Source of the DNA: Bacteroidota bacterium
GTDB lineage: Bacteria; Bacteroidota; Bacteroidia; AKYH767-A; OLB10
Assembly: GCA_016722525.1 (NCBI GenBank)
Contig: JADKJB010000006.1
Span: forward strand, 1-64,000
Direction of reading: 5' to 3'
Length of the DNA: 64,000 nt
Part shown: piece after piece, positions 50,954 through 60,476 of the stretch
Layout: every line of letters starts with the position of its first letter
How positions within the stretch are numbered: the first letter of the stretch is position 1
Made by a program: the position numbers and the translations under genes
Notes under the pieces: model-generated
Told to the model about the DNA's origin: nothing
Database searches by the model: none
What the model saw: only the letters and a program-made list of their open reading frames with translations

Positions 50954-51259
50954 ATGTCAGATAGCTCAAACAAAAATACGCAATTCAAACTTTGGGAAGT
51001 CTTTACTCAAAAGAAGTCTGGTATGGCTCATGAACATGCCGGAAGTGTTCGCGCTGCAGATGCTGAAATGGCGCTTCTGAATGCTCGCGATGTTTACAGC
51101 AGAAGGAATGAAGCTGTAAATATTTGGGTAGTACCTTCTGAATTTATGGTAGCGTCAACACCTGAAGATGTTGGACCCTTCTTCGATCCAGCGAATGATA
51201 AAATTTACCGCAATCCCAATTTTTATAAAACACCTGATGGTATCAAGATGATTTCCTGA
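50954..51259 (+). CDS. paaB: PaaB, 1,2-phenylacetyl-CoA epoxidase subunit
   Basis: 101 residues (E. coli about 95). It begins with a short polar stretch, then KLWEVFTQKKSGMAHEHAGSVRAADAEMALLNARDVYSRR and DVGPFFDPANDKIYRNPNFY, hallmarks of PaaB. In the family it is a structural subunit that helps bring PaaAC heterodimers together. It lies between paaA and paaC, 20 bases before paaC. Confidence 0.96.
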   Translation: MSDSSNKNTQFKLWEVFTQKKSGMAHEHAGSVRAADAEMALLNARDVYSRRNEAVNIWVVPSEFMVASTPEDVGPFFDPANDKIYRNPNFYKTPDGIKMIS

Positions 51260-51279
51260 TTGGTCCATCCTGCACAATT

Positions 51280-52056
51280 ATGATTACAAAAACATTAACT
51301 CCCGAACACGCATTGTTTGAGTATTGCCTTCGACTTGGTGATACTGCTTTAATTATGGGGCAAAGAATTTCGGAATGGTGTGGCCATGCGCCTTATCTGG
51401 AAGAAGATATTGCTATGTCAAATATGGCACTTGATTATATAGGACAGGCAAGAATTATTTTGTCCTATGCCGGTCAGATAGAAGGAAAGAATCGGGATGA
51501 AGATACTCTGGCATACAGACGAGATTCCACTGAGTATAGAAATTTATTGATTGTTGAACAGCCGAATGAGAATTTTGCATTTACAATTACTAAACAATTC
51601 ATAGTTAGTGTTTATAATTTTCATTTATTCAGCCTTTTACAGAAAAGCAGCGATCCTCAAATTGCTGCATATGCAGCTAAATCACTTAAAGAAGTTGCTT
51701 ATCATTTCAGACATAGTGCTGATTGGGTTTTACGTCTTGGAGATGGCACACCGGAAAGCCATAATAAAATTCAGGAAGCAGTAAATGATCTATGGTATTA
51801 TGTAGATGATTTGTTCCAGACAGATGAAGTTGAAGAGTTGTTATTGAAGAATGGTGTTGCTGCCGACTTACGGGAAGTTAAACTAAAATGGACTGAAACT
51901 GTAGCTGAAAAATTTAAAACAGCGACTCTTGAAATCCCCCAGGTAAACAATTTTATGCGGATGGGCAGCCGCACAGGCAATCACACCGAACATTTGGGTT
52001 ATATTCTTGCCGAAATGCAATTTCTTCCAAGAGCATACCCTGATGCGAAATGGTAA
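51280..52056 (+). CDS. paaC: PaaC, 1,2-phenylacetyl-CoA epoxidase structural subunit
   Basis: 258 residues (E. coli 248), a ferritin-like protein without the full metal site in the known family. Motifs: LRLGDTALIMGQRISEWCGHAPYLEEDIAMSNMALD and KSLKEVAYHFRHSADWVLRLGDGT, ending GNHTEHLGYILAEMQFLPRAYP. It pairs with PaaA. Intact. Confidence 0.96.
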   Translation: MITKTLTPEHALFEYCLRLGDTALIMGQRISEWCGHAPYLEEDIAMSNMALDYIGQARIILSYAGQIEGKNRDEDTLAYRRDSTEYRNLLIVEQPNENFAFTITKQFIVSVYNFHLFSLLQKSSDPQIAAYAAKSLKEVAYHFRHSADWVLRLGDGTPESHNKIQEAVNDLWYYVDDLFQTDEVEELLLKNGVAADLREVKLKWTETVAEKFKTATLEIPQVNNFMRMGSRTGNHTEHLGYILAEMQFLPRAYPDAKW

Positions 52057-52077
52057 ACTAGTTTAATTGACTTTTAT

Positions 52078-52578
52078 ATGGTAGCAGGTATTACTGTTGA
52101 ACATATCAGGGATCTCCTTTCTAAAGTACTGGATCCGGAGGTGCCGGCATTGTCGATTGTTGATCTTGGTATTTTGAGGGATGTAAGCTTAGAGAATTCA
52201 GTTTTTGAAATTTCTATAACTCCTACTTTCACAGGTTGCCCGGCCATGAAAGTTATTGAAGAAGATATTGTTGAAATACTGCATCATGAAGGGATAAACA
52301 ATTTCAAAATTAAAACTGTACTGGCACCAGCCTGGACCACCGATTGGATGTCGCCTGAAGGAAAAAAGAAGTTAAAAGAGTATGGAATTGCTCCGCCATC
52401 ACAATCCACTGAAGAGCATTTAAAAGCTATGCTATCTGGAAGAAAAAAATCGGTGCAATGCCCGTTTTGTAATTCCTTAAATACTAAATTAACCAGCGCC
52501 TTTGGCTCTACTGCTTGCAAAGCCCTTCATTTTTGCAATGAATGCCATCAACCTTTCGAAGAGTTTAAGTGCCATTAG
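52078..52578 (+). CDS. paaD: PaaD, phenylacetyl-CoA epoxidase maturation protein
   Basis: 166 residues. The N-terminal MIP18/SUF-like domain (LDPEVPALSIVDLGILRDV, PTFTGCPAM) is followed by a cysteine-rich tail with two CxxC pairs (CPFCNSLNTKLTSAFGSTACKALHFCNECHQPF) that probably bind iron-sulfur or zinc. In the family PaaD is needed for maturation of the Fe-S reductase PaaE, yet paaE is not next to it: only 81 bases separate it from the following enoyl-CoA hydratase gene. Confidence 0.95.
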   Translation: MVAGITVEHIRDLLSKVLDPEVPALSIVDLGILRDVSLENSVFEISITPTFTGCPAMKVIEEDIVEILHHEGINNFKIKTVLAPAWTTDWMSPEGKKKLKEYGIAPPSQSTEEHLKAMLSGRKKSVQCPFCNSLNTKLTSAFGSTACKALHFCNECHQPFEEFKCH

Positions 52579-52659
52579 AATTTTTCATTTTTTTTATTCG
52601 TTTACAAAAATGAATCTCATTGAAAAGCACGACTTGTAGTGCCACAAAATGCATAAAAC

Positions 52660-53433
52660 ATGACCATTAATTTAAGTAAGGAAGCAGGAGTTGCAAAAAT
52701 AATTCTGAATCGCCCAGATGTACTTAATAGTTTTAATAAGGAAGTGGCGATGGCCATGCAGGATGCACTAAAAGATTGCGATCGTGATCCGGAAGTCAGA
52801 GCTATATTTTTAACAGGTGAAGGACGAGCATTTTGCGCCGGACAAGATTTGGCAGAGGCAATTGCTGCAGATGGTCCTACTTTAAATTCTATTGTAAGAG
52901 ATCATTACAATCCCATTATATCTCAGTTACGTGGTATTGAAAAACCAATAATTTGTGCGGTGAATGGTGTAGCAGCAGGTGCAGGGGCCAACATAGCCCT
53001 TGCCTGTGACATTATTTTTGCCGGTACATCAGCATCATTTATTCAGGCATTTAGCAAAATCGGATTGATACCTGACAGTGGTGGAACATTTTTTCTTCCC
53101 CGTATCGTAGGTTTTCAACGAGCCACTGCTTTGATGATGCTTGGTGATAAACTGAAGGCCGCTGAGGCTTTTAATATGGGATTGGTTTATAAAGTTATTG
53201 ATGATGATAAGTTACTGGAGGTTTCGTTTGAATGCGCTAAATCGATGGCAAAAATGCCTACTAAAGGTTTAGGATATACGAAAAGAGCATTAAACTTATC
53301 TCTTTTCAATAATCTTGATGATCAATTGGATGTGGAAGAAAATCTTCAAACAATGGCCGGTAAAACGCACGATTATCAAGAAGGTGTGAATGCATTTCTT
53401 CAAAAAAGATTACCTGATTTTAAAGGCAATTAA
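52660..53433 (+). CDS. paaG: PaaG-like ring-1,2-epoxyphenylacetyl-CoA isomerase
   Basis: 257 residues, crotonase fold: GEGRAFCAGQDLAEA (oxyanion hole), AVNGVAAGAGANIALACDI and GLIPDSGGTFFLPRIVG, with the aspartate typical of isomerases in place of the second hydratase glutamate. In the pathway it converts the ring epoxide to the oxepin. Alternative: the hydratase PaaF, but the NSFNKEV and PDSGGTFFLP motifs favour PaaG. It is 3 bases ahead of paaH. Confidence 0.88.
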   Translation: MTINLSKEAGVAKIILNRPDVLNSFNKEVAMAMQDALKDCDRDPEVRAIFLTGEGRAFCAGQDLAEAIAADGPTLNSIVRDHYNPIISQLRGIEKPIICAVNGVAAGAGANIALACDIIFAGTSASFIQAFSKIGLIPDSGGTFFLPRIVGFQRATALMMLGDKLKAAEAFNMGLVYKVIDDDKLLEVSFECAKSMAKMPTKGLGYTKRALNLSLFNNLDDQLDVEENLQTMAGKTHDYQEGVNAFLQKRLPDFKGN

Positions 53434-53436
53434 CTT

Positions 53437-54609
53437 ATGAGTGGTAAAATAGTTGTTGGTGTAGTAGGTGCAGGGGCAATGGGTAGTGGCATTGCTCAGG
53501 TAGCTGCATCTGCAGGTCATAAAGTTATTTTATTGGATGCAGATGCTGTTGCCCTCGATAAAGCGCAACTCTCTATTAGCAAAAGCTTTGAAAAGCAGAT
53601 TGAAAAAGGAAAAATTTCCCGGGAAGAATCTCAAAAAACTAGTTCACTTTTAACTTTCACCCAAGACATAGCTCAACTTGTTGAATGTGGACTGGTTATA
53701 GAAGCAATTGTTGAAAATTTGGAAGTTAAAAAAGAGCTTTTTCGCAAAATTGAAAATATTGTCAACGCCGATTGTATTTTGGCTACTAACACATCATCAT
53801 TAGCGGTTGTGGCAGTTGCATCCAGGTTGTATTGAAAGATCCAGAATAATTGGAATTCACTTTTTAATCCAGCAACGGTAATGCCTCTGGTAGAAATTAT
53901 CCCTGCTTTCACCACCGATAATGCTACGATCATAAAATCACGGGAACTAATTAATTCATGGAATAAGATAACGGTATTGGCTAAAGATACTCCTGGGTTT
54001 ATAGTGAATAGAGTTGCCAGACCCTTTTATGGCGAAGCAATAAAGATCTTCGAAGAAGGTATTGCTGATTTCGCCACGATTGACTGGGCTATGAAAAAAT
54101 TTGGTAATTTTAAAATGGGCCCATTTGAACTCATGGACTTTATTGGAAACGATATTAATTTTAAAGTAACAGAAACCGTTTGGGAACAAATGTTTTATGA
54201 TCCAAGGTATCGGCCTTCACTCACCCAAAAAAGGTTATATGAAGCAGGTTTGTTTGGCAGAAAGTCGGGTAGGGGTTATTATATTTATTCTGATTCTATT
54301 CCACCTGTTCCTGCTGATGAAAATTTGATAAAGGGGAGTTACATTTTTGAAAGGATTCTGGCCATGCTTATTAATGAAGCTATTGACGCTGTTTACCTGA
54401 ACATAGCAACTATAGATGATATTGAATCAGCAATGACCAAAGGAGTTAATTATCCTAAAGGGTTACTTAAATGGGCTGATGAAATTGGTTTAGCTAAAAT
54501 ATTAGGGATTTTGGAAGTGCTACGAACAGATTATAATGATGATCGTTACAGGCCTTCCTTGTTGCTTAAAAAAATGGTAGCTGAAAAAAGTGCTTTTTTT
54601 AATGTGTAA
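53437..54609 (+). CDS. paaH: PaaH, 3-hydroxyacyl-CoA dehydrogenase (two compensating frameshifts)
   Basis: The N-terminal Rossmann domain has VVGAGAMGSGIAQVAASAGH and NTSSLAV. The C-terminal part (DTPGFIVNRVARPFYGEA, GRKSGRGYYIY) is intact. Between them about 12 codons are misread: an indel near 53830 and one missing T near 53864 destroy the expected GIHFFNPATV. Both ends lie in one frame, so the whole gene spans 53437-54609 (about 391 residues). It oxidises 3-hydroxyadipyl-CoA to 3-oxoadipyl-CoA. A homopolymer error is likely, because the gene sits between intact paa genes. Confidence 0.9.
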
Positions 54610-54680
54610 TTGAAAAGGAACTTCATTTGCTTTTTAAAGAAGCATAGATTCGATAGAGTTATGTATTTGTTGAAGCTGAA

Positions 54681-54950
54681 TTAATCGCTATCCTGATCGT
54701 CTTCATGTTTGGCTCTGTAAAGTGCTTCAGTTTGTTGAGCCAGTTTTTTAATGAGTTCCCGCTCTTGTTCAGTTAATCCCGATAAGGCGACAATTTTCTT
54801 TCTTTCAATATTTTTTTGGTCATTGTAGTTGCCAAAAAGTAAGTAAGCTATGAGCTGATCTCTGAGCACCTCTTTTTCCTGAGCATCTAATTGGTTCGAA
54901 AACTCCCTGACTTTTTCAATAATACCAGCAATATTTTTCTTCTCAGACAT
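54681..54950 (-). CDS. Small charged hypothetical protein downstream of the kinases
   Basis: 89 residues, mostly helical and acidic at the C-terminus (HEDDQDSD). It contains LRDQLIAYLLFGNYNDQK and LSGLTEQERELIKKLAQQ. No family was recognised. It lies 24 bases after a sensor kinase on the same strand, probably in one transcript, and could be an output partner (inferred only). It converges with paaH. Confidence 0.6.
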   Translation of the reverse strand: MSEKKNIAGIIEKVREFSNQLDAQEKEVLRDQLIAYLLFGNYNDQKNIERKKIVALSGLTEQERELIKKLAQQTEALYRAKHEDDQDSD

Positions 54951-54974
54951 GTTTACCTTTTTTTTTAAGTTTTG

Positions 54975-56732
54975 TTATATTTCTGCCTTCTCTTCCAGGA
55001 TATTTGTATTTGATGTTTTTGGAATAGTACATTTAGGCCATGAAAAATGAAAAGTGGCTCCATTTCCCGGAATTGATTCCACCCAGATTTTTCCATTTTG
55101 TTCTTCAATAATTTTTTTAACAATCGCCAGTCCCACACCAGTACTTTCAAAATCATCTCTGGAGCTGATAGTCTGGAATATTAGAAATATCTTATCATGA
55201 AATCTGGAGTCTATCCCGGGTCCATTATCATAAATGCTGAATTGGTAATGATCTTTGGTTTGTTGAGAAGAAATAGTAACAAACTTATTTTCCTGACTGT
55301 TAAACTTAATTGCATTTCCAATAAGATTCATAAACACTTGTTGAAGTTTTACCTTATCGCATAGCAATTCGGGTAATTCGTTTTTTACTATGAAGCTACA
55401 GTTCTTTGGTTGACCAAGAAACTCGATTGTTTCTTTTACAAGATTATTTACATCAACAATTTCAAGTTGATTATTTTTCTTAGCGGCTTTTGAATAATCA
55501 AGAATCCCATTTATAAGAGATTCCATACGTATTACCCGCTCTTTGATAAGATTGAAATTTTTTCGCACCTCATTGGGTAATAAATGACCTGCATCTTCTT
55601 CAATCCATCCTGTTAAATTGCCGATTGCACGAAGTGGGGCTTTTAGATCGTGCGATACTACATATGCAAATTTGTCTAATTCCTTATTCGTTTTTTCTAG
55701 ATTTTTGAGGTATTCCGACATTTTTTCTTCTGATCGTTTACGCTCTGAAATGTCACTTTCTATAAAAATATATTTTGTATTGTTTTCTCCATCATCAACG
55801 ATTCTTGTAACATTTTCCTGTACCCAAACCATTTCACCATCTTTTCGGTACTTAATTATTTCTGTGCTGAAATTGTTAGAACTAAAGTTTCTCTTTTCAA
55901 GGATTTCTACAGTTTCCGGATTGCTTTTTGAACCATATAAAAAATTTATTGTTTTACTACCAAGTACTTCTACTGGTGTGTACCCTGTTAGTCTTGTAAA
56001 TCCATCATTTACCCATTCAATCGATCCATCTGCATCAGTAATAATAACTGAATTGATGGTTTCACTTGCTACCAGCGATAGCTCCTGAAGTTCTTCGTTT
56101 TTCTTGATAAGAATGCCTTTAGATTCTTCTATCTTGCTGATAACAGCATTTTTTGAATAGGCCAGATAGGAACTCAAAGATGTCATCAGTACCATACTTG
56201 AAACTACAGTATACAGGTGTTTGGTATCAATGGCTCTTTCCGATAAATTGTAAGTGATATATACTCCTTGATCTGTAAAGTCACTTAAAGCATAAAAATA
56301 GATGATATTGGCCAGTGAAAGGACAAGGGTGAGTATGCCGCCTTTGTTTTCAAGAATAATATAGGAATATAGAATGATGGAACCCATGTAGAAAAAATCT
56401 GGATTTCTTATTCCTCCACTGTAATACGTAACACAATGGATCAAACCTAAAGCTGTAATAATACTAATAGTAAATGCAACAGTTAAATTACCATGAAATT
56501 TAACTCCAATTAAGTTTATGATAAGTGAAATAGCTACCGCAAAAAAGATAAATATTTTCGCATCATTCAAATTCGTAAAAGAGCTTTCCTCTATGGCGAA
56601 AATTATCAGGGATAAAGCTCCTATAATAGAAAATATTCTAAATAGTGCGTATCGTTGTCTGGTAAGAATGTCTTCAGCAGGAATAGAATCAATTAAAATT
56701 CCTTTTGCTATTTTGTTAAATATGGATTTCAT
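54975..56732 (-). CDS. Membrane sensor histidine kinase with PAS domain (twin 1)
   Basis: 585 residues. Residues about 25-195 hold six hydrophobic segments with YYSGGIRNPDFFYMG between two of them. A PAS domain follows (ETINSVIITDADGSIEWVNDGFTRLTGYTP, about 230-345), then HisKA with the H-box VVSHDLKAPLRAIGNL (about 375) and the HATPase domain (NLIGNAIKF, DNGPGIDSRF, STGVGLAIVKKI). No receiver domain is present. It lies 5 bases after twin 2 and is clearly a duplicate of it. The signal is unknown; the divergent CheY-like gene at 58692 is a plausible partner. Confidence 0.92.
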   Translation of the reverse strand: MKSIFNKIAKGILIDSIPAEDILTRQRYALFRIFSIIGALSLIIFAIEESSFTNLNDAKIFIFFAVAISLIINLIGVKFHGNLTVAFTISIITALGLIHCVTYYSGGIRNPDFFYMGSIILYSYIILENKGGILTLVLSLANIIYFYALSDFTDQGVYITYNLSERAIDTKHLYTVVSSMVLMTSLSSYLAYSKNAVISKIEESKGILIKKNEELQELSLVASETINSVIITDADGSIEWVNDGFTRLTGYTPVEVLGSKTINFLYGSKSNPETVEILEKRNFSSNNFSTEIIKYRKDGEMVWVQENVTRIVDDGENNTKYIFIESDISERKRSEEKMSEYLKNLEKTNKELDKFAYVVSHDLKAPLRAIGNLTGWIEEDAGHLLPNEVRKNFNLIKERVIRMESLINGILDYSKAAKKNNQLEIVDVNNLVKETIEFLGQPKNCSFIVKNELPELLCDKVKLQQVFMNLIGNAIKFNSQENKFVTISSQQTKDHYQFSIYDNGPGIDSRFHDKIFLIFQTISSRDDFESTGVGLAIVKKIIEEQNGKIWVESIPGNGATFHFSWPKCTIPKTSNTNILEEKAEI

Positions 56733-56737
56733 TACCG

Positions 56738-58501
56738 TTATTGAAAATAGTTCATAGTTCCCTGAAATTGGTACATCTCAGGTCTGGGTTCTTTTAACCA
56801 GGTAAATCTAAAATCAGCTCCCATTCCTGGTTGAGATTCTACCCAAATTTCTCCACCCTCTTCTTCGATTATTTTTTTTACAATGGCAAGCCCTACGCCT
56901 GTGCTTTCAACTGTGTCGCGAGGATTCAATGTTTGAAATATTACAAAAACTTTTTCATGGAATCTGGAATCAATACCAGGACCGTTGTCTTTAACACTTA
57001 ACAACCATTCGTTTTCTTTTTCTTCCGCTGAAATAATTATATGGATCTCAGGTTTATCGTTGTATTTGATTGCATTGCCAATGAGATTGGCGAAAATTTG
57101 TTGAAATTTTATTTTGTCTCCATATAAAACAGGTAATTCATTTACAATTGCAATTGAACAATTTGGAGGAACTGCGCAAAATTCAATCACTTCATTGATA
57201 AAGTCATTCAGGTTTACTGAAGATTTTTCGCCTTTTTTGTGGTTGGCTCTGGCAAATTCGAGTAATCCGTTTATCAAGTCTTCCATTCTTGAAACCCGGC
57301 TTTTTATGATGTTGAAATTGGAACTTGTTTCATCTGAAAATTGACCTTTCATGTCGTCTTCAATCCAACTGGTGAGATTTGAAATGGCATGTAAAGGTGC
57401 TTTCAAATCGTGTGAAACCACATAAGCGAATTCATCTAGTTCTTTATTCGTTTTTTCCAGATCTTTGAGGTAATCCTTAATTTTGTTTTCTGCATTTTTC
57501 CTTTCAGTAATGTCATCTTGAAGTGAAACATATTCAATAACTTCGTTATCGCTGTCTAGAATAGGAGTTACCGAAATTTGACTCCAGAATTTTTGGCCAT
57601 TTTTATGAATAAGTTCTAATTCTCCAACAAAAGTTTTTTTCAATTTTAATACAGCGTTCATGTTTTGAACAACACTAAAATCGGTAGGAGCACCATAAAG
57701 AAAGTCATCATTTTTTTTGCCAATTACTTCATTTGGAAAATATCCGGTTAATCGTGTAAAGCCATCATTTACCCATGTAATAACAGCGTTATGGTCGGAG
57801 ATAATTACGGCACTGTCTGTTTTGCTGGCAACAAGCGATAATTTCCTGAGCTCTTTATTCTTAATGGCAAGTGTTTTCTGCGATTCAGTTATTTTTTCGA
57901 TTACAATGTTTTTTGAACTCCCAAGACTATTGCTCAAAGCCGCTATTGCCACTACAGCCATTCCTGTTGAAAATAGAAAATCCTGATTAAGATCTGAATT
58001 ATTTGCTGCAAGAACATTCATAATCATTTCAGGATTGTCGCTCACATAGAAAAAGTAGATCTGATTGATGATCGATAGTCCCATCATCATCCAGCCATAT
58101 TGTTTTCCCAACAACATGAAAGTGGTAATAATCATTACCAGATAGTAAAAATTGCCTGCATTTCTAATGCCTCCATAGTAATAGTTAAATAAATGAACAC
58201 AGGAGAAAGCTGTCAGAATTCCAATTAAATAAGCCAGCTTGAGCTTTTTATGAGATTGGAGAAGCAAATAATTGGAAATAAAAGTTAACGCAAATACTTG
58301 CAAACCAGGCCCTAATATGTTATTGTCTGTATTAAAAGATATGGCATGAAATGACTCTGCAAGACAAATCAAAAATCCGCTGGCTGAGAAAATGAAAAAC
58401 AGCTTATATCGCTGTCTCTCAAGTAGATCGTCCTCCGCAAGGCTTTTGTAAATACCCCATGAAAGAATACTTCTTAGTTTTCTGAATGCTACTCCTATCA
58501 T
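56738..58501 (-). CDS. Membrane sensor histidine kinase with PAS domain (twin 2)
   Basis: 587 residues with the same plan as its neighbour: hydrophobic segments with YYYGGIRNAGNFYYLV, a PAS domain (DSAVIISDHNAVITWVNDGFTRLTGYFP), H-box VVSHDLKAPLHAISNL, and HATPase motifs (NLIGNAIKY, DNGPGIDSRF, ESTGVGLAIVKKI). It is the first gene of a minus-strand unit with twin 1 and the 89-residue gene. The 190-base gap to the divergent response regulator suggests shared control. Confidence 0.92.
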   Translation of the reverse strand: MIGVAFRKLRSILSWGIYKSLAEDDLLERQRYKLFFIFSASGFLICLAESFHAISFNTDNNILGPGLQVFALTFISNYLLLQSHKKLKLAYLIGILTAFSCVHLFNYYYGGIRNAGNFYYLVMIITTFMLLGKQYGWMMMGLSIINQIYFFYVSDNPEMIMNVLAANNSDLNQDFLFSTGMAVVAIAALSNSLGSSKNIVIEKITESQKTLAIKNKELRKLSLVASKTDSAVIISDHNAVITWVNDGFTRLTGYFPNEVIGKKNDDFLYGAPTDFSVVQNMNAVLKLKKTFVGELELIHKNGQKFWSQISVTPILDSDNEVIEYVSLQDDITERKNAENKIKDYLKDLEKTNKELDEFAYVVSHDLKAPLHAISNLTSWIEDDMKGQFSDETSSNFNIIKSRVSRMEDLINGLLEFARANHKKGEKSSVNLNDFINEVIEFCAVPPNCSIAIVNELPVLYGDKIKFQQIFANLIGNAIKYNDKPEIHIIISAEEKENEWLLSVKDNGPGIDSRFHEKVFVIFQTLNPRDTVESTGVGLAIVKKIIEEEGGEIWVESQPGMGADFRFTWLKEPRPEMYQFQGTMNYFQ

Positions 58502-58627
58502 GCACTTTTAAACGAAAAGAACCTTATTGGGTTACAATATGAATTATCTCAACATCATGTTCAAATTTTGCCTATCAACATGCTTAAGTTTAAAACTTTC
58601 TGATTGGTAGTCAGTATATTTTTTATT

Positions 58628-58657
58628 ATTGTTGGAATTTTGTTACTTTTAATTTTG
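58628..58657 (+). promoter_or_regulatory. Probable promoter of the CheY-like gene
   Basis: ATTG (58628-58631) and TAATTTTG (58650-58657) are 18 bases apart, close to the Bacteroidota consensus. The leader holds a short CA repeat (about 58662-58673). The start codon is 34 bases downstream. Confidence 0.5.
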
Positions 58658-58691
58658 ATAAACACACACACACAAATAAAATACCGGAAAA

Positions 58692-59120
58692 ATGTCAAAC
58701 AAATTAGTTAACATTCTTCATGTCGAAGATGACGAAGTGGATGCAATGGTGATGCAGCGAGCATTAAAAAAAACCGATCTTAATTACAAACTTTACCATG
58801 CTAAGAATGGCCTTCAGGCACTTGATATGTTAAGGGGAACTAATGGTCATGAGAAAATTAGTCCTCGTCCAAGTATTATCTTATTGGATTTAAATATGCC
58901 TCAAATGAATGGGCATGAGTTTTTGAAAGAATTGAGAGCTGATGCCGAGTTAAAACCTATTTCGGTTTATGTAATGTCAACTTCTAACGATGAGCACGAC
59001 CGAATTGAAGCGTATGGAAATAATGTTGCAGGTTACATAGTAAAACCATTAAGCCTGGAAAGCTATGTAGACGCAGTTTCTGTTTTAAATAGTTTTTGGT
59101 CCCTCACAGAATTGCCATAA
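58692..59120 (+). CDS. Single-domain CheY-like response regulator
   Basis: 142 residues, receiver domain only: acidic pocket HVEDDEVDAM, phospho-acceptor Asp in IILLDLNMPQMNG, the switch Thr/Ser region VMSTSNDE, and the conserved Lys in GYIVKPLS. There is no DNA-binding output, so it may relay phosphate or act on a protein partner. It is divergent from the twin kinases. Its own terminator follows directly. Confidence 0.95.
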   Translation: MSNKLVNILHVEDDEVDAMVMQRALKKTDLNYKLYHAKNGLQALDMLRGTNGHEKISPRPSIILLDLNMPQMNGHEFLKELRADAELKPISVYVMSTSNDEHDRIEAYGNNVAGYIVKPLSLESYVDAVSVLNSFWSLTELP

Positions 59121-59150
59121 AAAAACCCGGATCGACAGATCCGGGTTTTT
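59121..59150. terminator. Bidirectional intrinsic terminator
   Basis: AAAAACCCGGATC-GACA-GATCCGGGTTTTT, a perfect 13-bp stem between the convergent response regulator and AOS-family genes. Both strands end in T-runs. Confidence 0.95.
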
Positions 59151-59180
59151 AGGTGCATTTATCACAATCAATTATTCAAA

Positions 59181-60476
59181 TCAGGCATGTTTTTTTACAT
59201 AAGGATTGGGTTTCTTGAATGCTTTGTAAACATCATTCATAGTTATTCCTGCCTCTTCGAAAGTTTCAGGTAGTTCTGCTGCAATCCCTGATATTAATCC
59301 TTTCAGATCTTCGAAAGTGTGGTTGCGACTGATTGGAATTCTCAATCCCGCATTGTTAATCGCAACACTGGGGAAAACAGATAAGTTGAAGAAATAACCC
59401 CTGTTAATCAATTTTTTAACCATACTATATGCGACAATTGGTTTACTGACTGCAATGAAGAAAATTGGAGTGCTGTTTTCCCACATTAAAGGCAGTTCCA
59501 TTTCTTTACATAATTGGTTGACATAATTTACTCTATCATTCAGTTGCTGCTGCATGACTGTAATTTCAGGAGTAAGGTGAATTTTTGCTGATGCTATGCT
59601 GGCGCCTAACATTGGAGGAGGAATAGGTCCTGAAAATATAAATGGCCTGCCACAGTTTCTAAATAAATCACGCATTTTCTCATTTGGAAAAACAGTGACT
59701 CCCCCAGAAGCACCAAATGCTTTGTTTAATGAAGTCACTAAAATCATTTTATCATGAAAAGGTACTTGACTTAAAGCATATCCGGCACCGTTTTTTCCAG
59801 CAAAACTCATTCCGTGAGTATCATCTACGTATAAGTGAAATTGCTCATGCTTATCAAGTAATTGACAAATTTCGGTCATCGGTGCACAATCACCAAACAT
59901 GGAATAAACCCCATCAGGCATGTACCATATTTTTTTATACTTTCCTTTTAATTCTATAATTTTCTCTTCGAGCAAATCCATTCTGTTATGACGAATCACT
60001 TCCACATGGATATTTCTGCTTTTTAAAAGCTGAACTGCTGTTTGTACACTATCATGAACCTGTGTGTCGAGGATAATCGCATCCTGATCACCAATCATAA
60101 TTGGGATATTCGAAATGTGTGAAAGTGTAACATTTGCCAGAAGCACGACAGGCTTTTCGAAAATTTTAGCCAATAGATTTTCGAGTTCTTCATATAACCT
60201 AACAGTTACATAGGCTCTTGTAGATGCGAATCCGGTCCCATATTTCTGAACCGCATCAATAACACCCTGCTTTAGTCTGTCATCCATTTCTAAACCCATA
60301 TAGCCACAGGTTCCGAAATTGACCAGTTCTTGCCCTTTTACTTTAATATGCCTTCCATCCAACAGTTCATTTTCATCAGAAAGGTGAATAATGCCTAATT
60401 CTCTGGAAGAATTTGCTGTGTTATTAACGATTTCAAGCATCTGCTCGTGTTTGCTCTTCGTGTCATGCTGTATCAT
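59181..60476 (-). CDS. AOS-family PLP-dependent acyl-CoA:amino-acid C-acyltransferase
   Basis: 431 residues, a fold type I PLP enzyme of the alpha-oxoamine synthase family (serine palmitoyltransferase, 2-amino-3-oxobutyrate CoA ligase, AONS). Visible are NFGTCGYMGLEMD, YGTGFASTRAYVT, DDTHGMSFAGKNG, and SLNKAFGASGG with the PLP lysine. It lacks the usual H after the first glycine-rich loop (LANVTLSHISN region). Possible products are sphingolipid, capnine/sulfonolipid or flexirubin precursors; the sequence alone does not decide. Intact. 60477-60751 upstream holds no gene. Confidence 0.83.
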   Translation of the reverse strand: MIQHDTKSKHEQMLEIVNNTANSSRELGIIHLSDENELLDGRHIKVKGQELVNFGTCGYMGLEMDDRLKQGVIDAVQKYGTGFASTRAYVTVRLYEELENLLAKIFEKPVVLLANVTLSHISNIPIMIGDQDAIILDTQVHDSVQTAVQLLKSRNIHVEVIRHNRMDLLEEKIIELKGKYKKIWYMPDGVYSMFGDCAPMTEICQLLDKHEQFHLYVDDTHGMSFAGKNGAGYALSQVPFHDKMILVTSLNKAFGASGGVTVFPNEKMRDLFRNCGRPFIFSGPIPPPMLGASIASAKIHLTPEITVMQQQLNDRVNYVNQLCKEMELPLMWENSTPIFFIAVSKPIVAYSMVKKLINRGYFFNLSVFPSVAINNAGLRIPISRNHTFEDLKGLISGIAAELPETFEEAGITMNDVYKAFKKPNPYVKKHA

